Assembly: GCF_014673215.1 (NCBI RefSeq) | Contig: NZ_JACWMS010000001.1 | Span: forward strand, 992,001-1,056,000 | DNA: 64,000 nt | Reading direction: 5' to 3' | From: Gordonia hankookensis | GTDB lineage: Bacteria > Actinomycetota > Actinomycetes > Mycobacteriales > Mycobacteriaceae | In this document: one piece after another, positions 1 to 8,678 of the stretch | Numbering within the stretch: position 1 is the stretch's first letter | How the letters are laid out: each line of letters opens with the position of its first letter | Translations under genes and position numbers: made by a program | The notes under the pieces: generated by a model | Database searches by the model: none | Seen by the model: only the letters and a program-made list of their open reading frames with translations | Told to the model about the DNA's origin: nothing

Positions 1-1082
1 GATCGGCCCGAACGACGCCGTGTTCGAGTCCGCCATCCCGGCGTCGAGCCGGATCTCCTCGAACCGGTACCGCTGGTGGCGCAGGGCTCCGGTCATCTCC
101 AGCTTCAGTTGGCCGACGAGATCACCGGTGGTGAGACCTGTCACCTCACGGGCGACGATCGGCAGCATGTTGGACAGCATCCCGCCCGCACGCTTGATCC
201 GTGCGGTCGCGCGACCGGTCACCGGCAGGCTCAGTGCCACGTCGTCGGTGCCGCTCATCCTGGCCAGATATGCGGAGAACGCTGCGGTCAGCAGGACTGC
301 GGGCGAACCGCCGATCTGCGCCGCGCGCTCCTCCACCGCCTCCTGCCGAGCCGTGTCGAGCACGCTGCCGGCGATCAGGTTGACCGGATGCAACGGCGCC
401 ACGGCGGCGCTGACCGCGAGGCTGACCCGCTCCGGCAGCTCCGCGGCGCGCTCGGTCCAGTGCGCACGGTCCGACTCGTGCCGAGTGCTCTCGGCATACG
501 CCTGATCGTCGTCCACCAGGTCTGCCAGCGATGCGTGCGGCCGATCGGTGCGGGTCCGGCCGTCGACCGCCGCGTTGTAGCGCTCGAGTGTCTCCTGCAT
601 GGCCGTGAGTGCCGCGTAGCCGTCGATCACGATGTGATGGGCGCGCAGGTACCAGAGGGCCCGGTCATCGGCGACGCGGATCAGGCTGGTGACCGTGAGC
701 TGATCGGCGACCAGGTCGATCGTGCGCTGGTAGTCGGCGTTCATCCACCGGGTCGCGGCCGCCATCGGGTCCGGGTCGTCGCGCAGATCGACAACCGCGA
801 GGGTGAAGTCGACCGCCGGGTCGACCACCTGCATGGGCACGCCGCCGGACTCGATGATCCGGGTGAACGGCGACTGCAGATCCCACCCCACCTCACGCAC
901 CACGCGCGCGAAGAGTTCGATGTCGAGCGGACGGTCGTCGTCGCGGATGTCCAGGTAGTTGGCAACGGTCACCGAGTAATCCGGGGACAGGTTCTCGGCG
1001 AACCACATTCCCCGCTGAGCTGCGGTGAGTGCGAGTGGCTGGTACCCCGAGACGTCCGCTACGCGTTCATCTTTCGGGTCCA
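1..1082 (-). CDS. Non-ribosomal peptide synthetase, N-terminal condensation domain (partial)
   Basis: The leftward frame starts at the ATG at 1082 and runs open off the left edge, so about 360 N-terminal residues are visible and the C-terminus is missing. They form an NRPS condensation domain. The catalytic HHxxxDG motif is HHIVIDG at residues 149-155, and the N-terminal Q-P-L-A-L-T-A-A-Q-R-G-M-W core is typical of C domains. This domain joins an upstream acyl or peptidyl chain to the amino acid of its own module; adenylation and carrier domains should follow beyond the window. Starting with a C domain fits a second subunit or a synthetase that receives a starter acyl group, as in many siderophore or lipopeptide systems. 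The product cannot be inferred. A palindrome at 1171-1187 lies 89 bp upstream. Confidence 0.9.
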
Positions 1083-1572
1083 TTCCACTCACTCTCGTCT
1101 GGGCGGTGTCGCGATCGGCGCCGACCGGGCCGTCCTCCGATCTCGCGAATCCATGCTGGCGAACATGTCATTAGTGATCGTTACTAAGTACTGCAATACA
1201 CAGGTATTTCGCGCCGGGACCGTCGACCGTTACACGGCATCTCGCAGATTCCTGACCACGAACCGTAACGAACGACGAGTCGAGGACGGTAATCACCACG
1301 TCCTTCTTTCGACCGATCGCGGCATGTCCGCCCAGGTCACGCTTGCCTGCCGGCCCGCCACGAACTGTTCACAACGGGAACTGTAGGAGCCGAACCTGTG
1401 GAAAAGCTGTCTGAAGATTGTCAGGTGGCCCCAGATGCACGATTGCGCACCCACACACGACACCGACCACATCCCACCTCCCGGGTCGTCGCCTCGGCCG
1501 CCTGTTCTGCGTAAGTTTGACTTGGTAACAGCCCCGTCACGCTCGAAAACATCGATCCGGAAGAGGAGCGGA
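1083..1572. promoter_or_regulatory. Divergent intergenic region between NRPS and ABC exporter
   Basis: This is a 490 bp gap between the leftward NRPS gene and the rightward ABC transporter, with no convincing coding content. It must hold both promoters. The clearest element is the palindrome at 1171-1187. A TTGACT hexamer at 1517-1522 could be a -35 for the transporter, but no good -10 follows at the right spacing. An AAGAGGAG ribosome binding site at 1561-1568 belongs to the ATPase gene. Confidence 0.5.
1171..1187. promoter_or_regulatory. Candidate operator, 17-bp palindrome
   Basis: TTAGTGATCGTTACTAA has inverted arms TTAGTnA and TnACTAA. It lies about 90 bp upstream of the NRPS start, where a repressor or activator site would be expected. 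The outer TTAG...CTAA resembles the ends of an IdeR iron box, but that box is 19 bp with a different core, so iron control is only a suggestion. Confidence 0.45.
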
Positions 1573-3042
1573 ATGCCTGAGCAATCACAAGGGCGTCATA
1601 CGGTCGATGACCTGTACCGCCCCGAGGACGCCGATGCCGACGCTCACGGCGACGACGTGGTGACGCCGCCCGCGGAACTGCACCGCATGTGGGACCCCCT
1701 CACGGATCCGCTCGATCCGGCCGATCTGTTGCCGCTCGACGAGCCCGGCGATCCCAGTTTGTGGGAGCGTGACCTGCACCCGCGCGAGGCCATCACCTGG
1801 GAAGAGTTCACTGCACGTGCCGAGTCCGCACCGGAACGCCGCGACGTCGGCCCGCTGGAGAACTCGAACGGCGTGCCGTCACATCACGGAGACGAGTCGA
1901 CCAGCTCAGCCGTGGCTGCGCAGCCCGCCGCCGGTGCCGCCGATCCGAATCCCGGCCGGCCTGCGTGGCCGGGTGGCCCTGCTCCGGCCGATCCGCATGC
2001 GGCGGTGTCCGAGGCGATCCAGAACACGGTGACCGACCGGATTCCGCGAACACCCGAACCCGCCGTCGCCGCGGTCGGCCTGCAGAAGCGTTTCGGCGAT
2101 TTCGTCGCCGTGTCCGATGTCACGTTCTCGGTCGCGAAGGGCACCATCCTCGGCCTCCTCGGCCCCAACGGCGCGGGCAAGACGACCACCGTCAACATGC
2201 TGTGCACGCTGCTCAAGCCGGACGCTGGTAGCGGCCTCGTCGCCGGTCACGACATCGTGCACCAGGCCGCCGCGGTCCGTCGTTCGATCATGCTCACCGG
2301 CCAGTTCGCCGCGCTCGACGAATCCCTGACCGGGCGGGAGAACCTGATCCTGTTCGGGCGCCTGCTCGGTCTGACGAAACCGACGGCGGCCGTCCGCGCC
2401 GACGAGCTGCTCACCGCGTTCGGATTGACCGACGCCGCCCGCCGACGGGTCCGCGAGTACTCGGGTGGCATGCGTCGCCGGATCGACATCGCGTGCGGTC
2501 TGGTCACCCGTCCCGAGGTGGTGTTCCTCGACGAACCGACCACCGGCCTCGACCCGCGGAGCCGTCAGGAGGTGTGGCAGCTCGTGAAGAGCCTGCGCGA
2601 CCAGGGTGTGACGACGGTGCTCACCACGCAGTACCTGGAAGAGGCGGACGAGCTCGCTGACCAGATCGTGGTGATCGACCACGGCCGCGTCATCGCGCGA
2701 GGTACCGCCGACGAGCTCAAGTCACAGATCGGCACGTCGGTCTATCAGGTCACCCCCACCGATCCCGAGCAGGTGCCCGCGGTCCGAGAGGCCCTCGCCG
2801 ATCTGTTGGCCGACTCACCCTCACCCGGGGCATCGTCGCCGGAGACGAAGGGTCGCAACGGCGACCAGCCGATCTCCGTGTCGGTGCCTGCCCCCGACGG
2901 CGCGGACACCCTGGTCCAGATCGTGCAGCGGACGAGCGCCGCCGGCATCCGTCTCTCGGACGTCGCGTTGCGGCGGCCGTCGCTCGACGAGGTCTTCCTC
3001 GCCCTCACCGAACCGTCGACCACGAAGGTGCCCGTCCCCTGA
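1573..3042 (+). CDS. DrrA-like ABC exporter ATPase with long N-terminal extension
   Basis: A 489-residue ATP-binding subunit of a daunorubicin-resistance-type (DrrA) multidrug or lipid exporter. The nucleotide-binding domain begins near residue 164 and has Walker A GPNGAGKTT (197-205), signature YSGGMRRR, Walker B VVFLDEPTTGLD and a switch region TTQYLEEAD. The first ~160 residues are acidic and Pro/Ala-rich, look disordered and are not part of the usual DrrA fold. The ATG at 1573 was chosen because AAGAGGAG lies just upstream; an in-frame ATG at 1435 lacks a comparable site. The gene overlaps the first permease gene and the second permease follows, so the three form one transporter. The substrate is unknown; the neighbouring NRPS suggests its product but does not prove it. 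Confidence 0.9.
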   Translation: MPEQSQGRHTVDDLYRPEDADADAHGDDVVTPPAELHRMWDPLTDPLDPADLLPLDEPGDPSLWERDLHPREAITWEEFTARAESAPERRDVGPLENSNGVPSHHGDESTSSAVAAQPAAGAADPNPGRPAWPGGPAPADPHAAVSEAIQNTVTDRIPRTPEPAVAAVGLQKRFGDFVAVSDVTFSVAKGTILGLLGPNGAGKTTTVNMLCTLLKPDAGSGLVAGHDIVHQAAAVRRSIMLTGQFAALDESLTGRENLILFGRLLGLTKPTAAVRADELLTAFGLTDAARRRVREYSGGMRRRIDIACGLVTRPEVVFLDEPTTGLDPRSRQEVWQLVKSLRDQGVTTVLTTQYLEEADELADQIVVIDHGRVIARGTADELKSQIGTSVYQVTPTDPEQVPAVREALADLLADSPSPGASSPETKGRNGDQPISVSVPAPDGADTLVQIVQRTSAAGIRLSDVALRRPSLDEVFLALTEPSTTKVPVP

Positions 3043-3854
3043 TCACGCAGACCACCCCGGAACCGACCGGACCGACACAGGCCGCGGAGCCACAGATCCG
3101 CCCACCGCAGCAGTGGTGGGCGCTGACCACCCGCGGTCTGTCCGGCATCGTGCGCAACGGCGAGATCATCTTCGCGATGATCGCTCCCGCATTCCTCGCG
3201 GTGTGCTTCTACGTGCCGTTGCGGTCGTTGATGGACGCCTATCCCGGCATGAACTACGCGCAGTACCTGATGCCGATCATCGCGCTCCAATCAGTCGGCT
3301 TCGTCGCGTCGGCGTCGGCCATGCGTTCGTCGATGGACGGCTTGCGCGGCATCAACCTGCGCTTCCGGGTGATGCCGATGAACTCGCTGGTCCCGGTCGC
3401 CGCCCGCGGGTCGGCCAACGCGGTCCTGCTGGCGATCTCACTCGTCTTCGCGACCATCGCGAGTCTGCTGATCGGCTGGCGTCCCCACGGTGGCATCGGC
3501 GGGACCATCGGCCTGTATGCGGTGGCCTTCGTCGTCGGCCTGCTGGTCGCCGTGATCGCCGACGCGCTCGGACTGTTGGCGGGCAGCCCGGAGTCGACGA
3601 GCCAGATGCTGGGACTGCCGATCCTCATCCTCGGCATGCTGTCGACGGGATTCGTCCCCGAGAGCCAGTTCCCGGAATGGATCCAGCCGTTCGTCCGCAA
3701 TCAGCCGGTGTCGCAGTTCTCCGGAGCAATGCGGGCGTTCAACGACGGCACCGCGACGTGGTCGGTGGTGGCGCCGACGGTGTACTGGTGCCTGGGCATG
3801 GCCGGACTGGCGGCCGGCCTGCTCGTCTGGGCCGAGCGGAGGCTGCGCGCATGA
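3039..3854 (+). CDS. DrrB-like ABC exporter permease 1
   Basis: An ABC-2-type integral membrane subunit of the DrrAB family with about six hydrophobic segments, for example around FAMIAPAFLAVCFYVPL and LPILILGMLSTGFV. The start is uncertain. The conserved cytoplasmic lead-in (QQWWALTTRGL) lies upstream of the first standard start, GTG at 3150, so translation probably begins earlier. The best candidate is CTG at 3039, which overlaps the ATPase stop codon and has an AAGG about 10 nt upstream; there is no ATG or GTG in frame between them. A CTG start would be unusual. The 3' end overlaps the next permease by ATGA, indicating translational coupling. It should pair with the second permease to form the membrane channel. 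Confidence 0.8.
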   Translation: MITQTTPEPTGPTQAAEPQIRPPQQWWALTTRGLSGIVRNGEIIFAMIAPAFLAVCFYVPLRSLMDAYPGMNYAQYLMPIIALQSVGFVASASAMRSSMDGLRGINLRFRVMPMNSLVPVAARGSANAVLLAISLVFATIASLLIGWRPHGGIGGTIGLYAVAFVVGLLVAVIADALGLLAGSPESTSQMLGLPILILGMLSTGFVPESQFPEWIQPFVRNQPVSQFSGAMRAFNDGTATWSVVAPTVYWCLGMAGLAAGLLVWAERRLRA

Positions 3855-4702
3855 CGACACCACCGCAGATGGGTTCCACCGCGGCGGCGGCCGCGACGAT
3901 GCCGACCGGCGACGTCCCACCGGAACACTCCACCGATGCCTGGACGACCCAGACCCGAATCCTCACCGGACGACAACTGTCGGTGTGGGTACGCGACTAC
4001 TCGACGCTCGGCCAGAGCCTGCTGTTCCCGGCACTCTCGATGGTCATGTTCAAGGTCGTCCTCGGCGATGCCGTGGGCAACGCGACCGGCCAGAACAGCG
4101 CATACGGAACCGTGCCCCTGGTGATTCTCGTGGGAGCGATGTTCGGCTCGATGGCCGCGGCGGTGCGGCTCAACACCGAACGCGGCACCGGCCTGCTCGG
4201 CCGCCTGTATGTGCTGCCGATCAACCGCGCCGCCGATCTCAGCGCACGCATCATCGCCGAGCTCGTCCGCATCCTGGCCTCGACCGTTGTCCTGTTGGTG
4301 GCGGGGCTGTTCATCGGTTTCCGCTTCACCCAGGGGGCGTGGGCCGTCTTCGGCATCATCGGGGTCGCGCTGCTCTACGGCATGGCGTTCTCGACGATGG
4401 TCCTCGCGCTCGCCGTCAACGCGAGACCCGCCGCCCCGATCGTGCCGATGATCTCGCTGTTCTCGAGTGTCCTGATGTTCTTCAACTCGGGATTCAGCCC
4501 GCTCGAGGCCTATCCGGGTTGGCTGCAGCCGATCGTCGCGAACCAGCCGATGACACCGGCGATCGAAGTGATGCGGTCACTTGCGGTTGGTGGACCGATC
4601 ACCGAGAACCTCATCAAGGTGATCGTCTGGTCGGTCGTGCTCCTTGGCGTCTTCGTCTACCCTGCGCTACGCGGCTATCAGCGCGCCGCCACCGATCACT
4701 GA
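3851..4702 (+). CDS. DrrB/DrrC-like ABC exporter permease 2
   Basis: A 283-residue ABC-2-type permease. After a ~45-residue soluble Thr/Ala/Pro-rich N-terminus come about six membrane spans, including SLLFPALSMVMFKVVLG, LASTVVLLVAGLFIGF and a C-terminal VIVWSVVLLGVFVYPAL. The ATG at 3851 overlaps the stop of permease 1 (ATGA). With permease 1 it should make a heterodimeric channel powered by the upstream ATPase. Two distinct permeases with one ATPase match the drrABC layout known from mycobacterial lipid (DIM) export, so lipid or lipopeptide export is possible, but nothing in the sequence fixes the substrate. Confidence 0.88.
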   Translation: MTTPPQMGSTAAAAATMPTGDVPPEHSTDAWTTQTRILTGRQLSVWVRDYSTLGQSLLFPALSMVMFKVVLGDAVGNATGQNSAYGTVPLVILVGAMFGSMAAAVRLNTERGTGLLGRLYVLPINRAADLSARIIAELVRILASTVVLLVAGLFIGFRFTQGAWAVFGIIGVALLYGMAFSTMVLALAVNARPAAPIVPMISLFSSVLMFFNSGFSPLEAYPGWLQPIVANQPMTPAIEVMRSLAVGGPITENLIKVIVWSVVLLGVFVYPALRGYQRAATDH

Positions 4703-4751
4703 CGGCCCCGACGCGACGCCGGAACCACTCGAGGGCCGTAAGCTCGCACCC

Positions 4752-5120
4752 ATGGCCACCGACAAGACCGGAGCCCACACCTCCGTCGCCGACAACCCGG
4801 CCGAACGCCGCTACGAGATCACCGTCGAGGACGCCGGCGAACCTCGGGTGGCCGGGTTCACCGCCTACCGCGACCGTGACGTCGACGGCACCGGGCAACG
4901 CGTGTTCTTCCACACCGAGGTGGCCGAGGAGTTCGGTGGACGTGGTCTCGGCACCATCCTGATCCGCGAAGCGCTCGACGCGACCCGGGCCGAGGGGCGC
5001 GTCATCGTCGGTGTGTGTCCGATGGTCGCGGCCTTCCTGCGCAAGAACCCCGACTACGCGGATGCGGCGCGCCCGGTGACCCCCGAGGTGCTCTCCTGGC
5101 TGGAGACCGCGCTCAACTGA
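4752..5120 (+). CDS. Small GNAT-family N-acetyltransferase (YjdJ-like)
   Basis: A 122-residue protein of the small, minimal GNAT fold (COG2388/YjdJ-like). The acetyl-CoA binding region is EFGGRGLGTILIREALD, followed by GRVIVGVCPMVAAFLRKNPDYAD, the usual CP-x-x-x-x-F/Y-L-x-K/R-x-P ending of this group. These proteins are about half the length of classical GNATs; their substrates are largely unknown. It starts with ATG at 4752, 49 bp after the transporter operon on the same strand, so it could be read through, and it converges with the leftward kinase-partner gene. Confidence 0.85.
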   Translation: MATDKTGAHTSVADNPAERRYEITVEDAGEPRVAGFTAYRDRDVDGTGQRVFFHTEVAEEFGGRGLGTILIREALDATRAEGRVIVGVCPMVAAFLRKNPDYADAARPVTPEVLSWLETALN

Positions 5121-5151
5121 CCGAACCGTCCCGACGGTGACGACGACCAGG

Positions 5152-6243
5152 TCACTCGTCGGACGTCGCGACCGGGACGGTCGGGCTGTGTTCCGACATC
5201 TCGCCGCCGACACCGTATTCGATCCGCCTGATGGTCGGTCCGGTGTTGACGACGATCGACGCGACCAGCGAGCGGCCCGGCGGCAGGACCCGCGCGGTGA
5301 CCTGACCGCTGTCGACCGCCTCCAACTCGTCCACCAGCACATCGCACAAACGGTGCATCAGGTCGCGGTCGGGCGCCACGCTCAGCGCACCGTCGTCGAG
5401 GAGGAGCACCGAGACACCGCGCCTGCGGGCCTGCCACACCGCGTCACGAACCCGGTCGGACTCCCACGCGGGAGCTCGGATCCCGTCGCGCAGCTGCGCC
5501 TCGGTCAGCCGGACATCGGCCACCTCGCCGATCGTGAACTCGTGCCCGCCGACGATCTCGCTCAGGATCGGTCGGGCACGACGCTCCAGTTGAGAGAGTT
5601 GCCGGCCGCGCTCGGCGGCGGCCGCCGCCGTGGCGGCCTCGGTCGCGGCCTGCGCGACCGCACGTTCCCGGAGAACGTGGATCCGTTCCGCGAGCGGGCG
5701 AGCCATCAGCACGAACAGCATCGCCAGCACCAGGACCGGATAGCAGAACGCCGTGTTTCCCGCGCCGGTCACGAATCCGAAACCGATGGCTATACCCCAC
5801 AGGCCGGCGATCAGGGTGCCGCACACGGCACCCGCCCAGGCGAACGACGGCCGACCATGCACCGCGAGCAGGGTGAACACGATGGTTGCCGCGGAGACCG
5901 GCGGCGCCGTCTGGAGCTGCAGATAGGAATCCGCGGGCAGACTCCACAGCGAGATGGCGAGTCCGCAGACCGCCAGCACGGCCGCCGAGATCGCCGCGGA
6001 GATCGGGAACCGCGGACCACCCGTTCGCTGGACGATCAGGGTGGCGACGGCGAAGATCATCAGACCGGCGACCAGGCCTGCCCAGCTGTGCACCGACCTG
6101 ATGTGCCATCCGGCAGCGATCGTCACGACGGTGTAGACCACCGCGAATGCCCACAGTCCTCGCGTGACCGTCGACGAGCCGAGCCCGAAGAGATCGACGG
6201 TCGCATCGTCGAGCTCCCGGTCCTCGGAACGCGGATTCGGCAT
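5152..6243 (-). CDS. Membrane protein, kinase-like partner (copy 1)
   Basis: A 363-residue protein with about six hydrophobic segments in the first ~200 residues, then an Ala/Glu-rich linker predicted to be helical and a ~150-residue cytosolic domain. The layout copies the adjacent sensor kinases, but no phosphoacceptor-His motif, N box or G box is visible. In their place is a conserved block, EAQLRDGIRAPAW...VW.ARRRGVSV, shared with the second copy at 7587-8678. The ATG at 6243 overlaps the kinase stop by one base (TGATG), so kinase and partner are probably made together. It may be a regulatory, ATPase-dead partner that heterodimerises with the kinase; that is inference. No named family was recognised. 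Confidence 0.75.
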   Translation of the reverse strand: MPNPRSEDRELDDATVDLFGLGSSTVTRGLWAFAVVYTVVTIAAGWHIRSVHSWAGLVAGLMIFAVATLIVQRTGGPRFPISAAISAAVLAVCGLAISLWSLPADSYLQLQTAPPVSAATIVFTLLAVHGRPSFAWAGAVCGTLIAGLWGIAIGFGFVTGAGNTAFCYPVLVLAMLFVLMARPLAERIHVLRERAVAQAATEAATAAAAAERGRQLSQLERRARPILSEIVGGHEFTIGEVADVRLTEAQLRDGIRAPAWESDRVRDAVWQARRRGVSVLLLDDGALSVAPDRDLMHRLCDVLVDELEAVDSGQVTARVLPPGRSLVASIVVNTGPTIRRIEYGVGGEMSEHSPTVPVATSDE

Positions 6244-7472
6244 CACGGACGCCGCCACTGGACGACGACGGTCGTCCCCCGCCGGGGCGCGCTGATGATC
6301 TGCGCGACGCCGCCCGGCAGCGATGCCATCCGCCCCCGGATTCCGGTGGCGATCCCGTACCGCTCCGGTCCTACCGATCCGGGGTCGAACCCCACCCCGT
6401 CGTCGGTGATCGTGACCCGCACGGCGTCGCAGGCGAAATCGCCGCCGACCACACAACGAGCCGCGCCGCCCGCGTGCCGGTGCCAGTTGCGCACCGCTTC
6501 TCCCGTCGACGCGGTCAGCGCCGAGACGACGTCGGCGGGATAGGCGACCGAGCGATCGTGCACGAGCAGCTCGCTGCGAACATCGTCGCTGACAGCGGCG
6601 ACAGTTGCCCGGATCCGCTCCGCGACCTGCGGCGCCGAGACATCGCCGAGGTCGTTGTCGTCACTGCGGTCGAGTTCATCGAGCGCCGACGCCGCCTGGC
6701 TCGCGAGGCGCGGGTCGGGGCGCCCCGGTGTCACCGCGAGCAACGATGCGATCACCCGGTCGTGGATCACCGCGGCGAAGCGCGCGCGTTCGGCTTCCTG
6801 TGCCATCTCCGCGGCACCGGTGGCAGCCGAGGCCAGGATCTCGGCCCGGCGGGCATCGAGTAGTCGCACGTTGGCCATCGTCGCGATCGCCACGGCCAGG
6901 AACACACCGCTGAGCGCCATCGTCAGGGGTGCACTGAGCAGCGCGACCGGCCGGATCTCACCGAAGCGGCCGACCTGGTTGGCCGCATGCACGGCCAGGG
7001 TTGCCGTGACGAGATGCGCAATGGCCCAGCGGGCACGCGACACGAGCACGAGTCCGATACTCGACACCGACGGGAACTGCACCATCCACACCGCCCAGTG
7101 CGCCGGATCATTGGTCGTGCCATTCCATGCGACGAACCAGAGCAGCGTCGCAAGCACGTACCCGAGCGCGGACAAGTACATCAGGCCGACGTGGCCCCGC
7201 GGCACCGGACGGAATGACGCCAGCACGAGCAGGATCGCAGGCCCGACGATCAGCACCATGCTGACCGGCGTCCACCAGTCGGCCGTGAGATCCGCGCACC
7301 GGATGGCCAACGGAATGGTCACCACCGTGAACGTGAGGAGACCGAGGCCGATGAAGCGGGCGCCGCTGCGTTGCATCCGGAGGAGATCGGAGTCGTCGCT
7401 GACGGCATGCGCACGCAGACCCCGCGGCCGGCCGGCCGCCGCTCGCCCGGCCTGTGTGTGATCGATCACCAT
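6243..7472 (-). CDS. Membrane sensor histidine kinase, NarL-partner type (copy 1)
   Basis: A 409-residue kinase with five or six hydrophobic segments between residues 40 and 200, a dimerisation helix with the presumed phospho-His in AAVIHDRV (His237), and a HATPase domain with N box EAVRN (325-329) and G box DDGVGF (357-362). This resembles HisKA_3 kinases that normally pair with LuxR/NarL response regulators. No extracellular sensor domain is evident, so sensing probably occurs in the membrane. No response regulator is encoded beside it or anywhere in the window. It is paralogous to the kinase at 8662-9933 and is followed by the overlapping partner gene at 5152-6243. The start at 7472 is the furthest upstream; shorter starts are possible. 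Confidence 0.85.
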   Translation of the reverse strand: MVIDHTQAGRAAAGRPRGLRAHAVSDDSDLLRMQRSGARFIGLGLLTFTVVTIPLAIRCADLTADWWTPVSMVLIVGPAILLVLASFRPVPRGHVGLMYLSALGYVLATLLWFVAWNGTTNDPAHWAVWMVQFPSVSSIGLVLVSRARWAIAHLVTATLAVHAANQVGRFGEIRPVALLSAPLTMALSGVFLAVAIATMANVRLLDARRAEILASAATGAAEMAQEAERARFAAVIHDRVIASLLAVTPGRPDPRLASQAASALDELDRSDDNDLGDVSAPQVAERIRATVAAVSDDVRSELLVHDRSVAYPADVVSALTASTGEAVRNWHRHAGGAARCVVGGDFACDAVRVTITDDGVGFDPGSVGPERYGIATGIRGRMASLPGGVAQIISAPRRGTTVVVQWRRP

Positions 7473-7586
7473 GAAAGTCCATCAGACTCCATGGCAGATC
7501 TGCCAGCCCCCGTTCGGACGGTCATCTGATCGTCATGACCCGGGTGCGGCGCCACATGCCGACGGCGGGCAGACCGGCACCGCCGC

Positions 7587-8678
7587 CTACCCGAATGCGG
7601 CACCGTCCCCGATGCGCGACCACGCGCCTGCGACGATCTCGCCTGCCTCGGTCACGTCGTATCGCCGCGAGGCGTCGCCGACGTTGACGACGATGGTTGC
7701 GCGGGTCGCACGTCCCGGTGGCAGCACGCGCGCCGTGACCCGGCCGCCACCGAGATCCTCGAGCTCGTCGACGAGCGCATCGTCGAGACGCTGCTGCACC
7801 GAGTCGTCGCCGATCAGCCCACCGTCGTCGAACAGCACGACGGACACGCCGCGCTCACGCGCCCGCCATACGGCTGCCCGGACCCGGGCCGAATCCCAGG
7901 CGGGCGCGCGGATGCCGTCGCGCAGCTGCGCTTCCACGAGACGGGCACGCTGCACCTCGGTCCGGCTGAACTCGTGGCCGTCGGCGACCTGTTCGAGCAG
8001 GGGCCGCGCCTGCCGGTCCAGTCGGCCGATCTGCCGGTCCCGTTCGGCGGCCGCGGCCAGGGACGCAGCGTCCGACGCGGCATATCCCAGCTCCCGATCC
8101 CGCAGCGTGCGGATGCTGTCGGCCATCGGCCGCAGCATCACCACGAACAGCGACGCGAAGATCATGACCGGGTACACCCACAAGGTGTAGCCGAGTCCGG
8201 TCACGAACCCGAGCCCCCGGAAGCCTCCCCACAGCGATGCCGACAGGCTCATCGTGGCGGCGCCGATCCACGCCAGGCCGAGCTGTCCCCGCACGGCCAG
8301 CAGCGCGAGCACCACGATCCCGGAGACCGCCGCGGGAAGACATTGCAGGGTCTGGAAGGTGTCGGTCGGCACCGACCACCAAGCCGTCGCGGTTCCGGCG
8401 ATCATCACCGCCACCGCCACCACTCCCCAGCGGAAAGGGAACGGGTCGCCGACGACCCGGATCAGGACGGCCAGGTCGGCGGCCAGCAGAACGAACGCCG
8501 CGGCGAGGCCCAGCCAGTTCGCCGGCCCGCGGATCTCCAGGCCGGAGCCGATCGTGACCACGATGTAGACCGCGCCGAAGGCCAGCAGCGCACCGACCAC
8601 CGGCAGCGATCGCAGGCCGAACAGGTCGACCGCCTCCCCCGGCGGCCGCATCGCAGGCACGTCACGATCCGCCATCAC
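7587..8678 (-). CDS. Membrane protein, kinase-like partner (copy 2)
   Basis: A 363-residue paralogue of the protein at 5152-6243 and of the same length. It has an N-terminal DLFGL motif, about six membrane spans (for example VGALLAFGAVYIVVTI), a helical Ala/Arg linker and a soluble C-terminal domain with the shared block LVEAQLRDGIRAPAWDS...RERGVSVVLFDDG. No histidine kinase catalytic motifs are present. The start at 8678 lies inside the end of the upstream kinase gene (17 bp overlap); a second ATG three bases downstream is equally possible. A 114 bp gap separates it from the second pair, so all four genes may be one transcript. Confidence 0.75.
   Translation of the reverse strand: MMADRDVPAMRPPGEAVDLFGLRSLPVVGALLAFGAVYIVVTIGSGLEIRGPANWLGLAAAFVLLAADLAVLIRVVGDPFPFRWGVVAVAVMIAGTATAWWSVPTDTFQTLQCLPAAVSGIVVLALLAVRGQLGLAWIGAATMSLSASLWGGFRGLGFVTGLGYTLWVYPVMIFASLFVVMLRPMADSIRTLRDRELGYAASDAASLAAAAERDRQIGRLDRQARPLLEQVADGHEFSRTEVQRARLVEAQLRDGIRAPAWDSARVRAAVWRARERGVSVVLFDDGGLIGDDSVQQRLDDALVDELEDLGGGRVTARVLPPGRATRATIVVNVGDASRRYDVTEAGEIVAGAWSRIGDGAAFG

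Noticed and set aside
1171..1187. IdeR iron box
   Set aside because: Only the TTAG/CTAA ends match; length (17 versus 19 bp) and core differ, so it is listed only as an unassigned palindrome.
76..1386. Long rightward open frame opposite the NRPS condensation domain
   Set aside because: The antisense strand of high-GC coding DNA often stays open. The leftward frame has clear C-domain motifs and this one has none.
5137..6543. Long rightward open frame opposite the kinase-partner gene
   Set aside because: The translation is Arg/Gln/Asp-rich with no domain, while the opposite strand has membrane spans and a paralogue.
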